A DNA stretch of 64,000 nucleotides, taken from assembly GCF_013466785.1 (NCBI RefSeq), contig NZ_CP059163.1, positions 3,100,001 through 3,164,000 of the forward strand. The letters run 5' to 3'. The notes under the pieces are model-generated. The model made no database searches and had not been told where the DNA came from. It was given only the letters and a program-made list of their open reading frames with translations. Below, one piece after another: positions 16,535-26,114 of this stretch. How positions within the stretch are numbered: position 1 is the stretch's first letter; every line of letters begins with the position of its first letter. Position numbers and translations under genes: made by a program. This DNA comes from Nocardioides marinisabuli (GTDB taxonomy: Bacteria > Actinomycetota > Actinomycetes > Propionibacteriales > Nocardioidaceae).

Positions 16535-17364
16535 GCGGAGGCCTCGTCGGTGCCCCCGCGCACCACGGCCAGGACCCGCCGGTCGATCCAGGACAGGTCG
16601 GGCGCCACCCGCATCTCGTAGTTCTCGGTGCCGACCCACGCGTGGAAGTCGCGGTGGCCGCCCTCGGCGGCGAACCGCTCGAGCTCGGCCTCGAGCTCGG
16701 GGGTGACGGCCACCTTCTCCTCCTCGGTGGAGGCGGTCAGGTAGAGCTCGTTGAGGTCGAGCAGGCGGGCGAGCTCGACCACCGGGTCGGCGTGGTCGTC
16801 GACGCGCAGGTCGACCTCGATGTCGTCGAGACCGCCGTACCCGGCCTCGTCGCGCACCACCAGCAGCGCCGCCGACTGGCGACCGCGGCGGTCGCCGCCG
16901 GCCCGGTCGCCGGCATGCAGCGCGGCCAGCAGCCGGGTGCCGAGCGGGGCTCCCGGGTCGGAGCCGAGGAACGCGGTCTCCATCGCCTCGAGGACCTCCT
17001 CGCCGGCGAGCACGTTGCCCTGCAGCGCGTAGCCGTCGCCGCTGCGCCCACCCGCCCAGTCCAGGCACAGGGGGCCGGTGAAGGTGGCGGCGCCGCCGTC
17101 GACGTCGACGATGCCGACCTGGCGGTGGTCGCGGCCCTCGTCCTCCTCGAGCAGCCGGTCGAGGGCGACCGCGGCGGTGGCGCCCTCGTCGAGGTGCGAG
17201 AGCGCCAGGCCCTTGAAGGCGACGTTGGCGTCGGCCTGGGTGGCGATGGCGCCGACCTGGGCCACCGCGGCGGGCACGGCGCTGCCGACGGCCAGGAACT
17301 TCGAGGCCACCGCCACCCCCCAGGACTCACCGTCGGCGGAGCGGGCCACGATCGAGAAGGTCAT
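16531..17364 (-). CDS. DUF1028 family protein (Ntn-hydrolase-like)
   Basis: Protein of 277 aa starting TFSIVARSADGESWGVAVASKF, the characteristic DUF1028 N-terminus, with GNVLAGEEVLEAM in the middle. The family has an Ntn-hydrolase-like fold but no settled reaction. The C-terminal region (about 185-270, ending in WVGTENYEMR) is probably a small peptidoglycan-binding-like domain. A TACAGT box 6 nt before the ATG supports the start. Coupled to glpK. Confidence 0.85.
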   Translation of the reverse strand: MTFSIVARSADGESWGVAVASKFLAVGSAVPAAVAQVGAIATQADANVAFKGLALSHLDEGATAAVALDRLLEEDEGRDHRQVGIVDVDGGAATFTGPLCLDWAGGRSGDGYALQGNVLAGEEVLEAMETAFLGSDPGAPLGTRLLAALHAGDRAGGDRRGRQSAALLVVRDEAGYGGLDDIEVDLRVDDHADPVVELARLLDLNELYLTASTEEEKVAVTPELEAELERFAAEGGHRDFHAWVGTENYEMRVAPDLSWIDRRVLAVVRGGTDEASA

Positions 17365-17370
17365 GCCGGG

Positions 17371-17376
17371 ACTGTA
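17371..17376 (-). promoter_or_regulatory. -10 box of a leaderless promoter (DUF1028-glpK operon)
   Basis: TACAGT on the minus strand, 6 nt before the ATG at 17364. Confidence 0.55.
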
Positions 17377-17420
17377 GCGATCCGGGGACGGGTCGACGCC
17401 CGAGCCACCGCACTGTGAGG

Positions 17421-18629
17421 ATGCTCCGCGTGCCGCACACGACCACCTGGGCCGAGCGCCTGGGCTGGCCCTCTCTCGGGGACCACCGCCGCTTCGTCAC
17501 CGCGATCGCCATCGACGCGGTCGGCAGCGGCGTCTTCATGCCCGTCTCGGTGCTGTACTTCCTGGCCACCACGTCGCTGGGGCTGGTCGAGGTCGGTGCG
17601 GCGCTGTCGCTCTCGGCGCTCCTGGCGCTGCCGGTCGGGCCGCTGCTGGGCGGTGTCGTCGACCGCTTCGGCGCCAAGGTCGTGCTGCTGGCCGGCAACG
17701 CGCTGCAGGGTGTCGGCTTCCTGGCCTACCTGCTGACCGAGTCGTCACCGCGGTCGTCGTGTGGACCGTCGTGGTGACCCTGGGGCGCACCGCCTTCTGG
17801 GGCTCCTACGGCACCATCGTGGCCGCCATCTCCCGGCCGGGGGAGCGGGAGCGCTGGTTCGGCTTCCTGGGGCGCGCTGCGCAACGTCGGCTTCGCGCTC
17901 GGCGGGCTCGCGGCCGGGCTCGCCATCACCATCGGCACCCCGTCGGCGTACGCCGCCATCGTGGTCGTCAACGCGGCGTCGTACGCCGTGGCCTTCCTGC
18001 TGCTGCTCTCGGTGCCGGCCACGGCCTCGAGCGGCCACCGCCCCGAGCCCGGCTCATGGGCCACGGTGCTGCGCGACCGGCCCTACCGGCTGCTGGTGCT
18101 GGGCCAGCTGTGCTTCGCGATGTCGATGATGGTGCTCAACGTGGTGCTGCCGGTCTACGCCACGACGGTGCTGGGGCTGCCCGGCTGGGTCACCGGCACC
18201 GTCTTCACGCTCAACACGGTGCTGGTCGGACTGGGCCAGGGGCTGGTGGTGCGCGCGATGACGGGCGCGCGCCGCTGGCGGGTGCTGCTGCTCGCCCACG
18301 CCACCTTCGCGGCGGCGTACGCCGTCATGGCGCTGGCCGGTGCGCTCCCGGTCGCCCTCGCGGTGGTCGCGCTGCTGCTCGGCTCGGTCGTCTACACCGC
18401 CGGCGAGCTCCTCGGCGGGCCGGTGCACGGCGCCCTGTCGGCCGAGGCGGCGCCCGAGCACCTGCGCGGTCGCTACCTCTCGCTGGTGCAGCTGGCCTGG
18501 GGCGTGGCGGGCGCGGTCGCGCCGGTGACCTTCGCGTGGCTGCTCGACCGAGGCGTGTGGCCGATCTGGGCGGCGCTGGGTGCGATCGCCCTCGCGGGCG
18601 GCCTGGTCGCGCTGCGGCTGGGCCGGTGA
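17421..18629 (+). pseudogene. MFS transporter, interrupted by two compensating single-base indels
   Basis: About 400 residues with twelve expected membrane helices, including GGVVDRFGAKVVLLAGN between helices 2 and 3. The frame breaks near 17743 (one base missing in TCGTCACC relative to TCCGTCACC) and returns at a G run, 17869-17872 (one extra G). Between these points the conserved helices read cleanly in another frame (VVVTLGRTAFWGSYGTIVAAI). A sequencing artefact is the simplest reading. Substrate unknown. Start ATG 17421 or GTG 17430; the latter has GAGG about 9 nt upstream. Confidence 0.8.
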
Positions 18630-18651
18630 TGCCGCTGGCCACCGACCGGGT

Positions 18652-18673
18652 CAGCACCCGCTCCGAGGTGCTG
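18652..18673. terminator. Hairpin between convergent genes
   Basis: CAGCACC and GGTGCTG separated by 8 nt, between the MFS transporter and the opposing membrane-protein gene. No T tract is present, as is usual in this group. Confidence 0.35.
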
Positions 18674-18695
18674 GCGGTCTGAGCGGCCGCGCCGG

Positions 18696-19238
18696 TCAGC
18701 GCGCCGCCGGCCGGCGTCGTACGACGAGCAGGGCGGCGGCGCCGAGCGCCAGCAGCCCGGCCAGCGCCAGCACGCCCGGGACGGCGCCCCACGCGCCGAG
18801 GCCGACGAGCGGGGCGGGCAGCCGCGGGGCGGTCTCGACGGCCACCGCGGTCTCGTGGACCGTGCTGCCCCCGCCCCCGGTGCAGGTCACCTCGACCGTC
18901 GCCGAGGCCGGTTCGAAGGAGGCGGTGCCGGTCCAGTCGCCGGGGCTGCCGCCCTCGCGCCGGTAGGAGGCGTCGAGCGGCGCCATCGGCAGGTCCCGGC
19001 CCGTGGTCGTGTCGACCGCCGAGCAGTCCGGCGTCGCGTCGGGCTCGTAGGTCCACAGCACCGCCGTGCGGTCGTCGGCCAGCCGTACGTCGTGGGGTCG
19101 CCCGTCGGCCGGGACGAACGACGCCTCGTCCCAGCGGTAGCCATCGAGGTGGGACGCGGCGAGGCCGGCCCAGGAGGCGGCGGCGGCGAGCAGCAGGGCC
19201 ACGCCGGAGGCGAGCAGGCGGACGGTCATGGCGCGCAT
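18696..19238 (-). CDS. Predicted secreted/membrane protein, unknown function
   Basis: Protein of 180 aa with an N-terminal hydrophobic segment (signal or anchor, about residues 5-25), an extracytoplasmic beta-rich region with WDEASFVPADGRPHDVRL and two Cys that could pair, and a C-terminal membrane helix (about 150-172) followed by RRRP. Topology suggests a type I membrane protein. No family recognised. Starts at 19238 or 19229 are both possible. Confidence 0.65.
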   Translation of the reverse strand: MRAMTVRLLASGVALLLAAAASWAGLAASHLDGYRWDEASFVPADGRPHDVRLADDRTAVLWTYEPDATPDCSAVDTTTGRDLPMAPLDASYRREGGSPGDWTGTASFEPASATVEVTCTGGGGSTVHETAVAVETAPRLPAPLVGLGAWGAVPGVLALAGLLALGAAALLVVRRRPAAR

Positions 19239-19283
19239 GCTCGCACGCCGCCGGAGGTGATGGCCGTGCGACGCGCTCGCGAC

Positions 19284-19289
19284 TAGGGT
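19284..19289 (+). promoter_or_regulatory. -10 box of a leaderless promoter (pfkA)
   Basis: TAGGGT with a 7-nt spacer to the ATG at 19297. Confidence 0.6.
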
Positions 19290-19296
19290 CGAGGTC

Positions 19297-20325
19297 ATGC
19301 GAGTGGGAGTGCTGACCGGAGGCGGGGACTGCCCTGGCCTCAACGCCGTCATCCGTGCCGTGGTGCGCCGTGGGGTGCGCGACCACGGCTTCGAGCTGAT
19401 CGGCTACCGCGACGGCTGGAAGGGCCCCCTCGAGGGGCTGAGCTTCCCGCTGGGCATCGAGCAGTGCCGCGGCATCCTGCCGCGCGGCGGCACCATCCTC
19501 GGCTCCTCGCGCACCAACCCGTTCGCGATCGACGACGGGGTGGAGCGGATCCGCGCCAACCTGGCCGCCGACGGGGTCGACGCCCTGGTCGCGATCGGCG
19601 GCGAGGACACCCTCGGCGTGGCCACCAAGCTGGCCGAGGCGGGCGTCTCGGTCGTCGGGGTCCCCAAGACCATCGACAACGACCTGTCGGGCACCGACTT
19701 CACCTTCGGCTTCGACACGGCCGTCAACATCGCCACCGACGCGATCGACCGGCTGCACACCACCGCCGAGTCGCACCACCGGGTGCTGGTGGTGGAGGTG
19801 ATGGGCCGCCACGCCGGCTGGATCGCCCTGCACGCCGGCATGGCCGGCGGCGCCAGCGCCATCCTGATCCCCGAGCAGCCCTTCGACATCGACGCCGTCT
19901 GCGACCACGTGCAGACCCGCTTCGAGAGCGAGTACGCCCCGATCATCGTGGTCTCCGAGGGCGCGGTGCCCAAGGACGGCGGCGACATGACGCTCTCCTC
20001 GGGGGAGAAGGACTCGTTCGGCCACGTGCGCCTGGGGGGCATCGGCGACCGGCTGGCCAGCGAGATCGAGCACCGCACCGGCAAGGAGGCGCGGGCGGTC
20101 GTGCTGGGCCACATCCAGCGCGGCGGCACCCCCACCGCCTTCGACCGGTGGCTGGCCACCCGCTTCGGGCTGCAGGCCGCCGACGCGGTCGCCGACGGCG
20201 ACTTCGGCACGATGATGGCGCTGCGCGGCACCCGCATCGACCGGGTCCCCCTGATCGAGGGCACCGGCGAGCTCAAGACCGTCAGCCCCGCCGAGTACGC
20301 CGAGGCCGAGGTCTTCTTCGGCTGA
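19297..20325 (+). CDS. pfkA: 6-phosphofructokinase, predicted pyrophosphate-dependent
   Basis: Phosphorylates fructose-6-phosphate at the committing step of glycolysis. The 342-aa protein shows TGGGDCPGLNAVIR, GGEDT (101-105), PKTIDND (123-129), MGRHAGWIAL and GHIQRGG. Asp104 and Lys124 are the residues typical of PPi-dependent enzymes, where ATP enzymes of the E. coli type have Gly at both; the M. tuberculosis enzyme, as remembered, has GGEGT. A reversible PPi-dependent enzyme, as in Amycolatopsis, is therefore inferred. Leaderless ATG start. Confidence 0.92.
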   Translation: MRVGVLTGGGDCPGLNAVIRAVVRRGVRDHGFELIGYRDGWKGPLEGLSFPLGIEQCRGILPRGGTILGSSRTNPFAIDDGVERIRANLAADGVDALVAIGGEDTLGVATKLAEAGVSVVGVPKTIDNDLSGTDFTFGFDTAVNIATDAIDRLHTTAESHHRVLVVEVMGRHAGWIALHAGMAGGASAILIPEQPFDIDAVCDHVQTRFESEYAPIIVVSEGAVPKDGGDMTLSSGEKDSFGHVRLGGIGDRLASEIEHRTGKEARAVVLGHIQRGGTPTAFDRWLATRFGLQAADAVADGDFGTMMALRGTRIDRVPLIEGTGELKTVSPAEYAEAEVFFG

Positions 20326-20400
20326 GGTCCCCGCGCCCGCAGGTTTGGCCGGGGCGCCGCGGGGCAGGACTCCTCCCAGCACCACGACCCGGGAGGCAGC

Positions 20401-21873
20401 ATGGCCACGCAGAGCACCACCCGCCCCGACCCGGCGGAGCAGCGTGACGAGGGGGCGGGGGGCGAGCTCAAGCGGGCCATCGGCCCGCGGCTGCTGCTGT
20501 TCTTCATCGTCGGCGACATCATCGGCGCCGGCGTCTTCGCGATCACCGGCGACGTGGCCGGCGAGGTCGGGGGCGTGGCCTGGGTGCCGTTCCTGGTCGC
20601 CTTCGCCGTGGCCGCCCTGACCGCGCTGTCCTACCTCGAGCTGGTGACCAAGCACCCGCAGGCCGCCGGGGCCGCGCTGTTCGTGCACAAGGCGTTCAAC
20701 GTGCACTTCCTGACCTTCCTGGTGGCTTTCGCGGTGGTCTGCTCGGGCATCACCAGCGCCTCGACGTCCTCGGGCCTGGTCGCCTCCAACCTGCTCCTCG
20801 GCCTCGACGGCCTCGTCGGCGGCGTACCCACCGGCGACACCGCGACCCTGCTCGTCGCGCTCGGCTTCATGGTGCTGCTCGCGCTCGTCAACCTGCGTGG
20901 CGTCGGCGAGAGCGTGCGGTTCAACGTGGTGCTGACCTCGGTCGTGGTGCTCGCGCTCGGCGTCATCATCGCCATCGGCTTCTGGGCGATGGCCACCGAC
21001 GGCGACGTGGGCCGGGTCGTGGTCTTCGAGTCGCCGGGCGACAAGAACGTCTTCGCGGCCATCACCATCGCCACCACGGTGGCGTTCTTCGCGATGGTCG
21101 GCTTCGAGGACTCCGTGAACATGGTCGAGGAGGTCGAGGACCCGGGCCGGACCTTCCCCCGCATCATGCTCACCGGCCTGGGCGTCTGCGCGGTGATCTA
21201 CGTGCTCGTCGCGATCACCGTGGTCGTGGTGATCCCGCCGGGCGACATCACCGACCCGGTCAACCCCGAGGCCGGCATCCTGCTCGACGTGGTGCGGGTC
21301 GGTGCGCCGGGCCTGCCGATCGACGACATCTTCCCGTTCCTGACCGTCTTCGCGGTCGCCAACACCGCTCTGATCAACATGCTGATGGCCAGTCGGCTGA
21401 TCTACGGCATGGGCAAGCAGGACGTGCTGCCGCGCTCGCTGTCGGCGGTGCTGCCGGGGCGCCGCTCCCCGTGGGCCGCGATCCTCTTCACCACCGCCAT
21501 GGCGCTGGGCCTGATCACCTTCGTGCGGCTGCGCTCCGACAGCGACGTCGTGGTGGCGCTGGCCGGCACCACCGGGCTGCTGCTGCTGGTCGTCTTCACG
21601 GTCGTCAACATCGCCTGCCTGGTGCTGCGCCGCGACACCCGCACCGAGCCGGTCTTCCGCGCCCCGACCTGGGTGCCGTACGTCGGTGCCGCGACCGCCG
21701 CCTTCCTCGTCGGGCCGTGGGCGCGCAACGAGGACGACCACATCCAGTACTCCATCGCCGGGGTGCTGCTGCTCATCGGCGTCGGCCTGTGGGTGCTGAC
21801 CTGGGCCACCAACCGGGGGGTGCGGGCCAAGCGCACCGGCTTCCGTGACATCGACCACCTCGAGGGTCTGTGA
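20401..21873 (+). CDS. APC-family amino acid permease
   Basis: Protein of 490 aa with about twelve membrane helices and the APC first-helix signature IVGDIIGAGVFAITG, plus GFEDSVNMVEEVEDPGR in the region after helix 6 that is conserved in cationic and neutral amino acid permeases. Probably imports an amino acid by proton symport; the substrate cannot be read from sequence. GGGAGG precedes the ATG closely. No neighbouring catabolic operon fixes the substrate. Confidence 0.87.
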   Translation: MATQSTTRPDPAEQRDEGAGGELKRAIGPRLLLFFIVGDIIGAGVFAITGDVAGEVGGVAWVPFLVAFAVAALTALSYLELVTKHPQAAGAALFVHKAFNVHFLTFLVAFAVVCSGITSASTSSGLVASNLLLGLDGLVGGVPTGDTATLLVALGFMVLLALVNLRGVGESVRFNVVLTSVVVLALGVIIAIGFWAMATDGDVGRVVVFESPGDKNVFAAITIATTVAFFAMVGFEDSVNMVEEVEDPGRTFPRIMLTGLGVCAVIYVLVAITVVVVIPPGDITDPVNPEAGILLDVVRVGAPGLPIDDIFPFLTVFAVANTALINMLMASRLIYGMGKQDVLPRSLSAVLPGRRSPWAAILFTTAMALGLITFVRLRSDSDVVVALAGTTGLLLLVVFTVVNIACLVLRRDTRTEPVFRAPTWVPYVGAATAAFLVGPWARNEDDHIQYSIAGVLLLIGVGLWVLTWATNRGVRAKRTGFRDIDHLEGL

Positions 21874-21920
21874 GCGTCCCACGCCCGAGCCGCGAATCGG
21901 AGGGGCGCCCCGCACGGACG

Positions 21921-21926
21921 TAGTCT
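21921..21926 (+). promoter_or_regulatory. -10 box of a leaderless promoter (class II DAHP synthase)
   Basis: TAGTCT with a 6-nt spacer to the GTG at 21933. Confidence 0.6.
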
Positions 21927-21932
21927 GGTCGG

Positions 21933-23282
21933 GTGAGCGCCATCCCCGATCTCGAGAGCCTGCACGCCCGCGGAGCAGCCCAGCAGCCGTCGTACCCCGA
22001 CCGTGCTGCCGTCGACGCCGCCGTCACCAAGCTGCGCACGATGCCGCCGCTGGTCTTCGCCGGTGAGTGCGACGACCTGACCGACAAGATCGCCGCGGTC
22101 ACCCGCGGCGAGGCGTTCCTGCTGCAGGGCGGCGACTGCGCCGAGACCTTCGCCGGCGTCACGGCCGACAACGTGCGCAACAAGCTGCGCGTGCTGCTGC
22201 AGATGGCGGTCGTGCTGACGTACGCCGGCTCGGTGCCGGTGGTCAAGGTCGGCCGGCTGGCCGGGCAGTACGCCAAGCCGCGCTCCTCCGACAACGAGAC
22301 CCGCACCGTCGACGGCGAGGCCGTCACGCTGCCGGCCTACCGCGGTGACGCGGTCAACGGCTTCGAGTTCACCGAGGCCTCGCGGGTGCCCGACCCGCAG
22401 CGCCTCGTCGACGTCTACAACGCCTCGGCCGCCACCCTCAACCTGGTGCGCGCCTTCGTGACCGGCGGCTACGCCGACCTGCGCCAGGTGCACACCTGGA
22501 ACACCGACTTCGTGCGCTCGAGCCCCATCGGCCAGCGCTACGAGTCGATGGCCGCCGACATCGAGCGCGCGCTGACCTTCATGAAGGCCATCGGCGCCGA
22601 CCCCGACGAGTTCCACCGCGTCGACTTCCACTCCAGCCACGAGGCGCTGGTGCTGGAGTACGAGCACGCGATGACCCGCATCGACTCGCGCACCGAGGCG
22701 CCGTACGACGTCTCGGGGCACTTCGTGTGGATCGGCGAGCGCACCCGCCAGCTCGACGGCGCCCACGTCGAGCTGCTGAGCAAGATCCGCAACCCCATCG
22801 GTGTGAAGCTCGGCCCGACCACCACCGCCGACGACGCGATCGCGCTGGCCGCCAGGCTCAACCCCGACAACACGCCCGGGCGCCTGACCTTCATCACCCG
22901 CTTCGGTGCGGGCAAGATCCGCGACGGCCTGCCCGACCTGGTCGAGAAGGTCACCGCCGCGGGCCTGCAGGTCGCCTGGGTCTGCGACCCGATGCACGGC
23001 AACACCTTCGAGGCCTCCTCGGGCTACAAGACCCGCAAGTTCGAGGACGTCATCGACGAGCTGCAGGGCTTCTTCGACGTCCACCGCGCGCTGGGCACCT
23101 GGCCCGGCGGCATCCACATCGAGCTCACCGGCGACGACGTCACCGAGTGCGTCGGTGGTGGCGAGGAGCTGGCCGAGATCGACCTCGGCAACCGCTACGA
23201 GTCGGTCTGCGACCCGCGCCTGAACCGGGTGCAGTCGCTGGAGACCGCCTTCCTCGTCGCGGAGATGCTCAAGAAGGCCTGA
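21933..23282 (+). CDS. aroG: Class II 3-deoxy-7-phosphoheptulonate synthase
   Basis: First step of the shikimate pathway: phosphoenolpyruvate plus erythrose-4-phosphate to DAHP. The 449-aa protein is plant/mycobacterial type (AroG, Rv2178c): FLLQGGDCAETF with the metal-binding Cys at residue 69, DPMHGNT, and GGIHIELTGDDVTEC. GTG start supported by a leaderless promoter. A second, unrelated class I DAHP synthase lies at 28357, so the pathway has two differently regulated entry enzymes. Confidence 0.95.
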   Translation: MSAIPDLESLHARGAAQQPSYPDRAAVDAAVTKLRTMPPLVFAGECDDLTDKIAAVTRGEAFLLQGGDCAETFAGVTADNVRNKLRVLLQMAVVLTYAGSVPVVKVGRLAGQYAKPRSSDNETRTVDGEAVTLPAYRGDAVNGFEFTEASRVPDPQRLVDVYNASAATLNLVRAFVTGGYADLRQVHTWNTDFVRSSPIGQRYESMAADIERALTFMKAIGADPDEFHRVDFHSSHEALVLEYEHAMTRIDSRTEAPYDVSGHFVWIGERTRQLDGAHVELLSKIRNPIGVKLGPTTTADDAIALAARLNPDNTPGRLTFITRFGAGKIRDGLPDLVEKVTAAGLQVAWVCDPMHGNTFEASSGYKTRKFEDVIDELQGFFDVHRALGTWPGGIHIELTGDDVTECVGGGEELAEIDLGNRYESVCDPRLNRVQSLETAFLVAEMLKKA

Positions 23283-23302
23283 GGCAGCAGCCCGTCAGCC
23301 CG

Positions 23303-23382
23303 CGAGCCGGCGCTACTTCCTCGCCGAGTCGGCGCCAGTTCCGGAACTGGCGCCGACTCGCGCGTGAACTGGCGCCGGCTCG
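23303..23382. repeat. Type C nested palindrome cluster
   Basis: Four related half-sites: two direct (23303-23320 and 23325-23342, core CGAGTCGGCGCCAGTTCC) and two inverted (23343-23360 and 23366-23382). The two central ones form a perfect 36-bp palindrome. The cluster lies 20 bp after the DAHP synthase stop and probably folds into a strong terminator-like hairpin. A related pair is found at 50128-50189. Confidence 0.85.
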
Positions 23383-23392
23383 GCGTGTGCGC

Positions 23393-23422
23393 CGACCCGG
23401 CCGGTTCGAACCGGCCGGGTCG
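23393..23422. repeat. Type B 30-bp perfect palindrome
   Basis: Half-site CGACCCGGCCGGTTC followed directly by its exact reverse complement. Identical copy at 52911-52940 and a degenerate copy at 52013-52042. Sits 20 bp before the threonine aldolase start, downstream of the type C cluster. Confidence 0.85.
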
Positions 23423-23441
23423 CGGGTGTGAGGATGCCGGG

Positions 23442-24434
23442 GTGATCGACCTGCGCTCCGACACCCTGACCCAGCCCACCGAGTCGATGCGTGCCGCCAT
23501 GGCGCGCGCCGAGGTCGGCGACGACGTGTACGGCGAGGACCCGACCGTCCTCGACCTCGAGGAGCACGTCGCGGGGCTGCTGGGCCACGAGGCGGCGCTC
23601 TTCACCCCCACCGGGTCGATGGCCAACGTGCTCGCGGTGCGGGCCCTGGTCGAGCCCGGTGAGGAGGTGCTGTGCGAGGCCTCCGCCCACATCGCGCGCG
23701 CCGAGCTCGGCGCCCACGGCGCGATCTCGGGGGTCACGATGCGCACCTGGCTGCACCCGCGCGGCCAGCTCGACCTCGACGTCGTCGGCGGCATGCTCGC
23801 CCCCGACATGGGGCCGTTCTTCGTCCGCACGGCCGCGGTCTCGGTCGAGAACACCCACAACTTCGCGGGCGGCACGGTGCTGCCGATCGGCGACCTGCGC
23901 GACCTGCGCGAGCTCGCCGACGGCGCCGGCATCGCGGTGCACGTCGACGGCGCGCGGCTCTGGAACGCGCACGTGGCGACCGGCACGCCACTGGCGGAGT
24001 ACGGCGCGGTCGCCGACACCATGGCGGTCTGCCTCTCCAAGGGCCTCGGGGCCCCGGTGGGCTCGCTGATGGTCGGCAGCGCCGACGCGATCAGCGCGGC
24101 GCGGGTGCGCCGCAAGCGGATGGGCGGCGGGATGCGGCAGGTCGGCATCCTGGCCGCCGCCGGCCGGCACGCCCTCGACCACCACCTCGACCGCCTCGCC
24201 GACGACCACGAGCACGCCCGCCTGCTGGCGGAGGCCTGCGGGGTCGACCCGGCCGGCGTGGACACCAACATCGTGGTGGTGCCCCACGACGACGCACCGG
24301 GCTACGTCGCACGCGCGGCCGAGGCCGGTGTGCGCGTGGCGGCCGTGGGGCCGCGCACGGTGCGCCTGGTCACCCACCTCGGCGTCGACCGCGCGGCCGC
24401 CGAGCGGGCCGCGGCCGTGCTGGCCCGCCTCTGA
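23442..24434 (+). CDS. Low-specificity threonine aldolase / beta-eliminating lyase
   Basis: PLP enzyme cleaving threonine (or allo-threonine) to glycine and acetaldehyde. The 330-aa protein starts [20 protein letters not shown], includes [11 protein letters not shown] and [11 protein letters not shown], and has the PLP lysine in the region [15 protein letters not shown] start with GAGG upstream. It lies just after a palindrome cluster, so it is probably transcribed separately from the DAHP synthase. Confidence 0.9.
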   Translation: MIDLRSDTLTQPTESMRAAMARAEVGDDVYGEDPTVLDLEEHVAGLLGHEAALFTPTGSMANVLAVRALVEPGEEVLCEASAHIARAELGAHGAISGVTMRTWLHPRGQLDLDVVGGMLAPDMGPFFVRTAAVSVENTHNFAGGTVLPIGDLRDLRELADGAGIAVHVDGARLWNAHVATGTPLAEYGAVADTMAVCLSKGLGAPVGSLMVGSADAISAARVRRKRMGGGMRQVGILAAAGRHALDHHLDRLADDHEHARLLAEACGVDPAGVDTNIVVVPHDDAPGYVARAAEAGVRVAAVGPRTVRLVTHLGVDRAAAERAAAVLARL

Positions 24435-24456
24435 GCCAGCCGACCGGCAGGAGCCG

Positions 24457-26082
24457 TCACATCAGGTCGTGCTCGAAGGCGAACGCCGCTGCGGCGGTCC
24501 GGGAGTGCACGTCGAGCTTGGTGAAGATGTTGCTCAGGTGCCGGGCCACGGTCTTCTCGCTGAGCACCAGCTCGTCGGCTATCTGCGCGTTGCTGCGCCC
24601 GGCGGCCACCAGCCGCAGCACCTGCGCCTCGCGCCCGGTCAGCCCGGCGGGCAGCACCTCGGGAGCCATCAGGCGCCCCACCTGGGCCAGGTCCGGCGCG
24701 GCCCCCAGGGCGGCGAAGGTGCGGCGGGCAGCCTCCAGCTCGACACGTGCCGAGTCGTGGTCGCCCATCGAGCGCAGGGCCCGGGCCAGCTGCACGCGCA
24801 CCCGCGCGACCTCGTGGGGGCCGTCGAGGGCGACCCAGGCGGCGTACGCCTTGCGCAGGTAGGGGAGCGCGCCGGCCGGGTCGCCGACGGCGAGCTCGAC
24901 CGCACCGTGCGCGGCCGCGGCCGTGGCCAGCAGCCCGGCGCAGCCGAACTCCGCGGCCAGGCGGTCCAGGTCGTCGACCAGGTCGCGGGCGGCGCCCTGG
25001 TCGTCGCAGGCGAGGAGCACGTCGACGGCCGGGCCGAGCAGGCGCGCCCGCTGCACGGGTCCGGCCGCCTCGGTGAGCAGTCGGCCCACCGCCGCCCGTG
25101 CGGCGCCCGTCCGACCGCGCGCCACCCAGAGCAGGGCGAGCCCGGGCTGCGGCTCGTAGCCGTGGTCGGAGGCCCGGTCGAAGGCGGCCTCGGCGTCGGC
25201 GTGCTGACCGAGCAGCCGCAGCACCTCGCCCCTCTCGTACGACGCCAGCCCCACCGCGTCGAGGGCGTGCACCTGGCGGTAGCGCCGCTCCGCGTCCGCG
25301 AACTCCGCGAGGGCACCGGGCCAGTCCCCGTGCAGGCGCAGCAGCTGGCCACGGTGCACGGCGCACTGCCCGGTGAAGGCCAGCAGGTCCGGCTGCCGGG
25401 CGCACCAGCGTTCGAGTGCGGCTGTCCACTCCGCGACGCGGGCCAGGTCGCCGACCTCCTGGCAGCCCTCGATGGCGGTGCAGTAGACGTGGCCGGCGAT
25501 CACGGGCGAGGTCTCCCCGGCCACCACCCGGACCATCGACTCGTCCAGCAGCGCCAGCCCGGCGGGCACCCGCCCGGCGTACATCGCGAACCGTCCGCGC
25601 GCGCAGGTGGCCATGGCGACCAGGTCGGTGTCGTGGTGTCCTCGTCCCACGGCCGCCGCACGGTCGGCGCACGCGCCCGCCTCGTCGAACGCTCCGGCGC
25701 CGAGCGCGCGGAACATCCGCAGCATCGCCACCCAGCCGTGCTCGACCGCGTCGTCGTCGAGCGTGTCGAGGAGCTCCTCGACACGCGCGGCCCACCCTGC
25801 GGACAGCGCCGGCTGGCTGTGGGCGGCGGTGGTCATCGCCAACCGGAAGGCGCAGTGGACGGCCCGGGGGAGCTCCCCGCCCTCGAGGGACCGCGCGAAG
25901 GCGTCCTGCAGCGCCGCCACCGCCTCGGTGTGGCGCCCGAGCAGCTCGGCCGCGGTGGCGAGGTCGGCGAGGTCCTGCACCGACAGCGTGCCCGGTGCCG
26001 AGGCCACCCAGCCCGCGTGGGCGGCGGCCCAGTCGCCGCGCTCGAAGCCGGCCCGGGCCCGCTCGAGCTCGCCGACGCCCAT
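24457..26082 (-). CDS. LuxR-family transcriptional regulator with TPR-like domain
   Basis: Protein of 541 aa. Residues 1-470 are a long helical repeat region (TPR-like: [30 protein letters not shown] and so on) and residues 475-541 a LuxR DNA-binding domain ([43 protein letters not shown] in outline). There is no ATPase domain, unlike MalT-type LAL regulators, so it is the shorter class. GGGGAGG 8 nt upstream of ATG 26082 sets the start. It follows the monooxygenase gene by 32 bp on the same strand and may regulate it. Confidence 0.85.
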   Translation of the reverse strand: MGVGELERARAGFERGDWAAAHAGWVASAPGTLSVQDLADLATAAELLGRHTEAVAALQDAFARSLEGGELPRAVHCAFRLAMTTAAHSQPALSAGWAARVEELLDTLDDDAVEHGWVAMLRMFRALGAGAFDEAGACADRAAAVGRGHHDTDLVAMATCARGRFAMYAGRVPAGLALLDESMVRVVAGETSPVIAGHVYCTAIEGCQEVGDLARVAEWTAALERWCARQPDLLAFTGQCAVHRGQLLRLHGDWPGALAEFADAERRYRQVHALDAVGLASYERGEVLRLLGQHADAEAAFDRASDHGYEPQPGLALLWVARGRTGAARAAVGRLLTEAAGPVQRARLLGPAVDVLLACDDQGAARDLVDDLDRLAAEFGCAGLLATAAAAHGAVELAVGDPAGALPYLRKAYAAWVALDGPHEVARVRVQLARALRSMGDHDSARVELEAARRTFAALGAAPDLAQVGRLMAPEVLPAGLTGREAQVLRLVAAGRSNAQIADELVLSEKTVARHLSNIFTKLDVHSRTAAAAFAFEHDLM

Positions 26083-26114
26083 CGCAGGAACCTCCCCGGG
26101 CAGCGTACGGCGGC

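Noticed and set aside
18325..21915. 1,196-aa open frame on the minus strand
   Set aside because: It lies opposite the MFS, pfkA and permease genes, has His/Asp/Gly-biased shadow composition and no recognisable domain; a GC-rich antisense artefact.
23400..23415. GGTTCGAACC resembling a tRNA T-arm, also at 52920
   Set aside because: It is the centre of a perfect 30-bp palindrome with no acceptor stem, D-arm or anticodon arm around it.
23393..23422. Type B palindrome as a LexA box because of TTCGAA
   Set aside because: The SOS consensus TCGAAC-N4-GTTCGA is not met; the TTCGAA is only the palindrome centre.
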